A stretch of 7,672 nucleotides of DNA. It comes from Anaerolineaceae bacterium 46_22. Lineage in GTDB: Bacteria; Chloroflexota; Anaerolineae; Anaerolineales; Anaerolineaceae. This document shows, piece by piece, positions 5,532-7,672 of the stretch. The DNA lies in assembly GCA_001508595.1 (NCBI GenBank), contig LGHA01000054.1, forward strand, positions 1-7,672, written 5' to 3'. The notes under the pieces were generated by a model, which did no database searches, was not told where the DNA came from, and saw only the letters and a program-made list of their open reading frames with translations. Both the position numbers and the translations under genes were made by a program. Positions within the stretch are counted from its first letter, which is position 1. Each line of letters begins with the position of its first letter.

Positions 5532-6586
5532 GACTCATCCTTTTCATCTTCCAGGCAAAGTACATCACTGGGTTTGAAGTAAACAGATAATTTATCCCCA
5601 ACAGGCACTGGTTTGCTCAAGCTTACATTAAATAAGGGGATGCTTTCGTTGACCTTCATCGTCAGGTGATAGGCTTCTCCTTGAAAGACCTGGTCAACAA
5701 CATCGCCTGTGATCTGGTTGGGACAATGCTCTTCATTTCTGCAAGCCCGTGTGGGTCGGAAAAGCAATGTCGCCTTCTGGCCTATTTGCGGTGGATACTG
5801 TTCACAGCTTGCGTGGATGATCCCCATGGGTGTATCTAGCTTCAACGGTGAGCGTTCAATCACGCGTCCTTCAATCAAATTGCCAAGCCCAAAAAATTTT
5901 ACCACCCAAACGTTTTTAGGATGATGATAGATTTCATGGGGTGCGCCGCTTTGCAATATGACCCCATCATGTAACAGCAGCAATCGGTCTGCAATGGCAA
6001 AAGCTTCTTCCTGGTCGTGAGTGACATAAATGGCAGGTACTTTTGTGTCCCTGAGGATGCGGCGTAATTCTGTGCTGAGCTGTTCTCGAAGGGAGCGGTC
6101 GAGGGCACCTAATGGTTCATCCAGCATCAGCAACCGCGGCTGCGGCGCTAATGCCCTGGCAAGGGCGACACGCTGCTGTTCACCGCCTGATAATTCCGTC
6201 ACCTTTCGGTCTGCAAAATCAGCCATATTGATGGTTTCCAGCGCATTTTTGACGCGGCCTCTGATTTCATCCTGGGGATGATTTTGCATACGGAGCCCAA
6301 AAGCAATATTTTCAGCGACGTTTCGATGGGGAAAGAGTGCGTAATCCTGGAACATCAAACCAAAATGACGCTGGTGCGCTGGCGTTCCTGCCATGTCATT
6401 GCCCTTCCAGAGCACACGGCCGCCTTCAGGGTCCTCGAGACCGGCGATGATTCTGAGAAGCGTGCTTTTGCCGCTGCCCGATGAGCCCAAAAGACAAATG
6501 GTTTCATCCTGTTCCACGGCAAAAGAGACTTTATTGAGTAAGGGTTTACCCTCATACGATTTTTCGATATTTTCAACAGTGAGCAT
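5528..6586 (-). CDS. ABC importer ATP-binding protein of the iron/thiamine/polyamine class
   Basis: Cytoplasmic ATPase of 352 residues that would power uptake through the adjacent permease. All nucleotide-binding motifs are intact: Walker A GSSGSGKST (34-42), Q-loop FQDYALFPH (79-87), signature LSGGEQQRV (132-140), Walker B LLMLDEP (152-158), D-loop ALD (161-163) and the switch H190. After about residue 235 there is a C-terminal extension with a TOBE-like region (about 278-346, starting LLFRPTRACR). That makes it like FbpC, PotA or CysA and longer than the roughly 230-residue ThiQ of enterobacteria. The start ATG (6584-6586) overlaps the permease stop as TAATG, with AAGGAC about 8 nt upstream. 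The stop overlaps the DUF402 start. Ferric iron, thiamine, polyamine or another small solute are all possible. Confidence 0.92.
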   Translation of the reverse strand: MLTVENIEKSYEGKPLLNKVSFAVEQDETICLLGSSGSGKSTLLRIIAGLEDPEGGRVLWKGNDMAGTPAHQRHFGLMFQDYALFPHRNVAENIAFGLRMQNHPQDEIRGRVKNALETINMADFADRKVTELSGGEQQRVALARALAPQPRLLMLDEPLGALDRSLREQLSTELRRILRDTKVPAIYVTHDQEEAFAIADRLLLLHDGVILQSGAPHEIYHHPKNVWVVKFFGLGNLIEGRVIERSPLKLDTPMGIIHASCEQYPPQIGQKATLLFRPTRACRNEEHCPNQITGDVVDQVFQGEAYHLTMKVNESIPLFNVSLSKPVPVGDKLSVYFKPSDVLCLEDEKDES

Positions 6587-7672
6587 TAGAATATGTCCTT
6601 ACCCGGAAGGCGGAGTCGTTCAATAACAAGAATTCCAACCGCACAAACCACCATCAATATTGTTGACATTGCCAACGCCTGGCCGTAATTCATAGCACCG
6701 GGTTGTGAGATATAGCGAAAGATTGCCACTGGCAGTGTTGGGTATTCAGGCCTGGAGAGGAAGGTGCTGGCGCCAAATTCCCCCAGAGAGATCGTTAGCG
6801 CAAAAATGATCCCCACCAATATGGACGGTGCCATTAAAGGCAGATCCACCTCTCGCCAGACCCTGAAGGGTGGGGCACCCAGTACCTTTGCAGCGCTCCT
6901 TAAGGAATAAGGAATGCTCTGCAGGGCTGGGCTGAGGGTGCGGACGACAAAGGGCAGAGCAACCAGGCTGTGGGCGATAGGCAGAAGGATTGGAAAGTTC
7001 AAGCTGCTGAAGGGCGGTCGATTAAACACGATAATGAATCCCAGCCCCAGCGTAATGGCGGATGCACCTAAGGGCAGCATCAGCAGGGGATCGAGGATGT
7101 TATTGATTGGGCTGTTCTGCTGAAGGGCGTAAGCAACCAGCAATCCGAAAAAGAGGGTGATCACGATGGTTATCAGGGCAAACATAAAGGAATTTCTCGC
7201 CGCTGCAATCGGCGGCACGTAAAAAAGCGATCCCCGGCGGTTGATACCCAATTCTTTGTAATAGTCCAGGGTAAAACCGCGCTGGATTTCGCCGCGTTCA
7301 CCCCGGTTTGCCTCCAATTTTACAAAGGATCGTAAGGCGAGTGAAGCCATTGGGGCGATCAGCAGGGTGAATAGTGAGATCATAAGCAAAATCACTAAAA
7401 CCTTTTCAAAGCCCCTTTTTGGTTTCCGAACCCCGACTTCCTGTGCACGCGGTGAGATTTGCAGCGCCTGCTGCTGTCCGCTCAGCCTTCGATGTGCGAT
7501 GGTAATGATTAATGTACATACTAGCTGCAGGATGGATAGCACACTGGCGAGGGGCAGGTTGAGCAGATGCAGGGCTTGAATATAAATCTCAACTTCCAGT
7601 GTTGCGTATTGCGGCCCTCCCAACATCAGCACCACGCCAAAACTGGTGAAGTTGAATAAAAACACCAGCAGT
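6586..7672 (-). CDS. ABC importer permease, fused two-domain ThiP/FbpB-like type (5' end missing)
   Basis: Partial integral membrane permease; the reading frame is open to the window edge. The GTG at 7663-7665 is internal, not a start, since sense codons continue upstream of it. Numbering from that GTG, residues 1-57 are the end of a first permease domain (FTSFGVVLMLGGPQYATLEVEIY). A basic linker follows (58-87), then a complete second domain with spans near 88-112, 157-182, 193-215, 226-244, 278-297 and 330-347. The ATPase-docking EAA loop is visible as RSAAKVLGA, 8 residues, then VDLPL (256-277). The protein ends in LPGKDIF. The fusion, the GGPQ-ATLEVEIY region and the ending recall E. coli ThiP, a thiamine permease; FbpB/SfuB-type ferric iron permeases share the layout. 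A long loop (about 113-156) separates the first span of domain two from the next. The binding protein gene is probably upstream, outside the window. Confidence 0.88.
   Translation of the reverse strand, partial: LLVFLFNFTSFGVVLMLGGPQYATLEVEIYIQALHLLNLPLASVLSILQLVCTLIITIAHRRLSGQQQALQISPRAQEVGVRKPKRGFEKVLVILLMISLFTLLIAPMASLALRSFVKLEANRGERGEIQRGFTLDYYKELGINRRGSLFYVPPIAAARNSFMFALITIVITLFFGLLVAYALQQNSPINNILDPLLMLPLGASAITLGLGFIIVFNRPPFSSLNFPILLPIAHSLVALPFVVRTLSPALQSIPYSLRSAAKVLGAPPFRVWREVDLPLMAPSILVGIIFALTISLGEFGASTFLSRPEYPTLPVAIFRYISQPGAMNYGQALAMSTILMVVCAVGILVIERLRLPGKDIF

Noticed and set aside
5385..6626. Several plus-strand open frames of 65-83 residues opposite DUF402 and the ABC ATPase
   Set aside because: They mirror conserved minus-strand genes and show no family features.
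7663..7665. GTG as the start of the permease
   Set aside because: The frame continues upstream as Leu-Leu to the window edge and the visible sequence begins in the middle of a permease domain, so this is an internal Val codon.
1..7672. CRISPR array, tRNA or rRNA gene, toxin-antitoxin or phage defence system
   Set aside because: No regularly spaced direct repeats, no tRNA-like cloverleaf or rRNA segment, and no recognisable toxin, nuclease or defence domain in any supported gene.

Overview
The window looks like a bacterial chromosome fragment of moderate GC content. The gene mix suggests an Anaerolineae-type member of the Chloroflexota: an iron-sulfur aldo/keto reductase, DUF2085, DUF4126 and DUF4190 membrane proteins, a tiny Cys-Cys-Cys membrane protein, and a DUF402 gene attached to an ABC importer. 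This placement is inferred from family content; there is no marker gene to prove it.

Layout. (1) Positions 1-1566 are a complete IS66-family insertion sequence with near-matching 15-bp terminal inverted repeats and a single intact TnpC-type transposase. No tnpA or tnpB is present, as in the ISBst12-like subgroup. Its left end is the first base of the window, so the left flank and any target duplication cannot be seen. (2) Positions 1587-2838 are a self-contained unit: an extended -10 promoter, a strong ribosome site, a 383-residue aldo/keto reductase with two C-terminal Cys-rich [4Fe-4S] motifs, and a clear intrinsic terminator. The IS edge lies where the -35 region of this promoter should be. 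(3) Positions 2858-5058 are a probable operon of four membrane proteins (DUF2085, DUF4126, DUF4190 and a 68-residue single-span protein). It starts at a good promoter almost on top of the first start codon and ends in a hairpin that overlaps the stop of the converging gene. (4) Positions 5049-7672, on the minus strand, are the end of an ABC importer operon: a fused two-domain permease (5' end outside the window), an ATPase with a TOBE-type C-terminal extension, and a DUF402 protein. They are joined by 1-nt (TAATG) and 4-nt (ATGA) overlaps, so they are probably translationally coupled.

How the genes work together. The importer resembles the thiamine/iron/polyamine class. The end of the permease and its fused layout recall ThiP, while the long ATPase recalls FbpC/PotA, so the substrate is open. 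The tightly coupled DUF402 gene belongs to a family with known nucleoside di-/triphosphate hydrolases (FomD and the staphylococcal Ntdp), which hints at phosphate-ester processing linked to uptake. The most striking non-gene signal is a 35-bp inverted repeat (5210-5244) inside the DUF402 coding sequence. In the sense mRNA it would fold into an unbroken 15-bp stem with one G-U pair.
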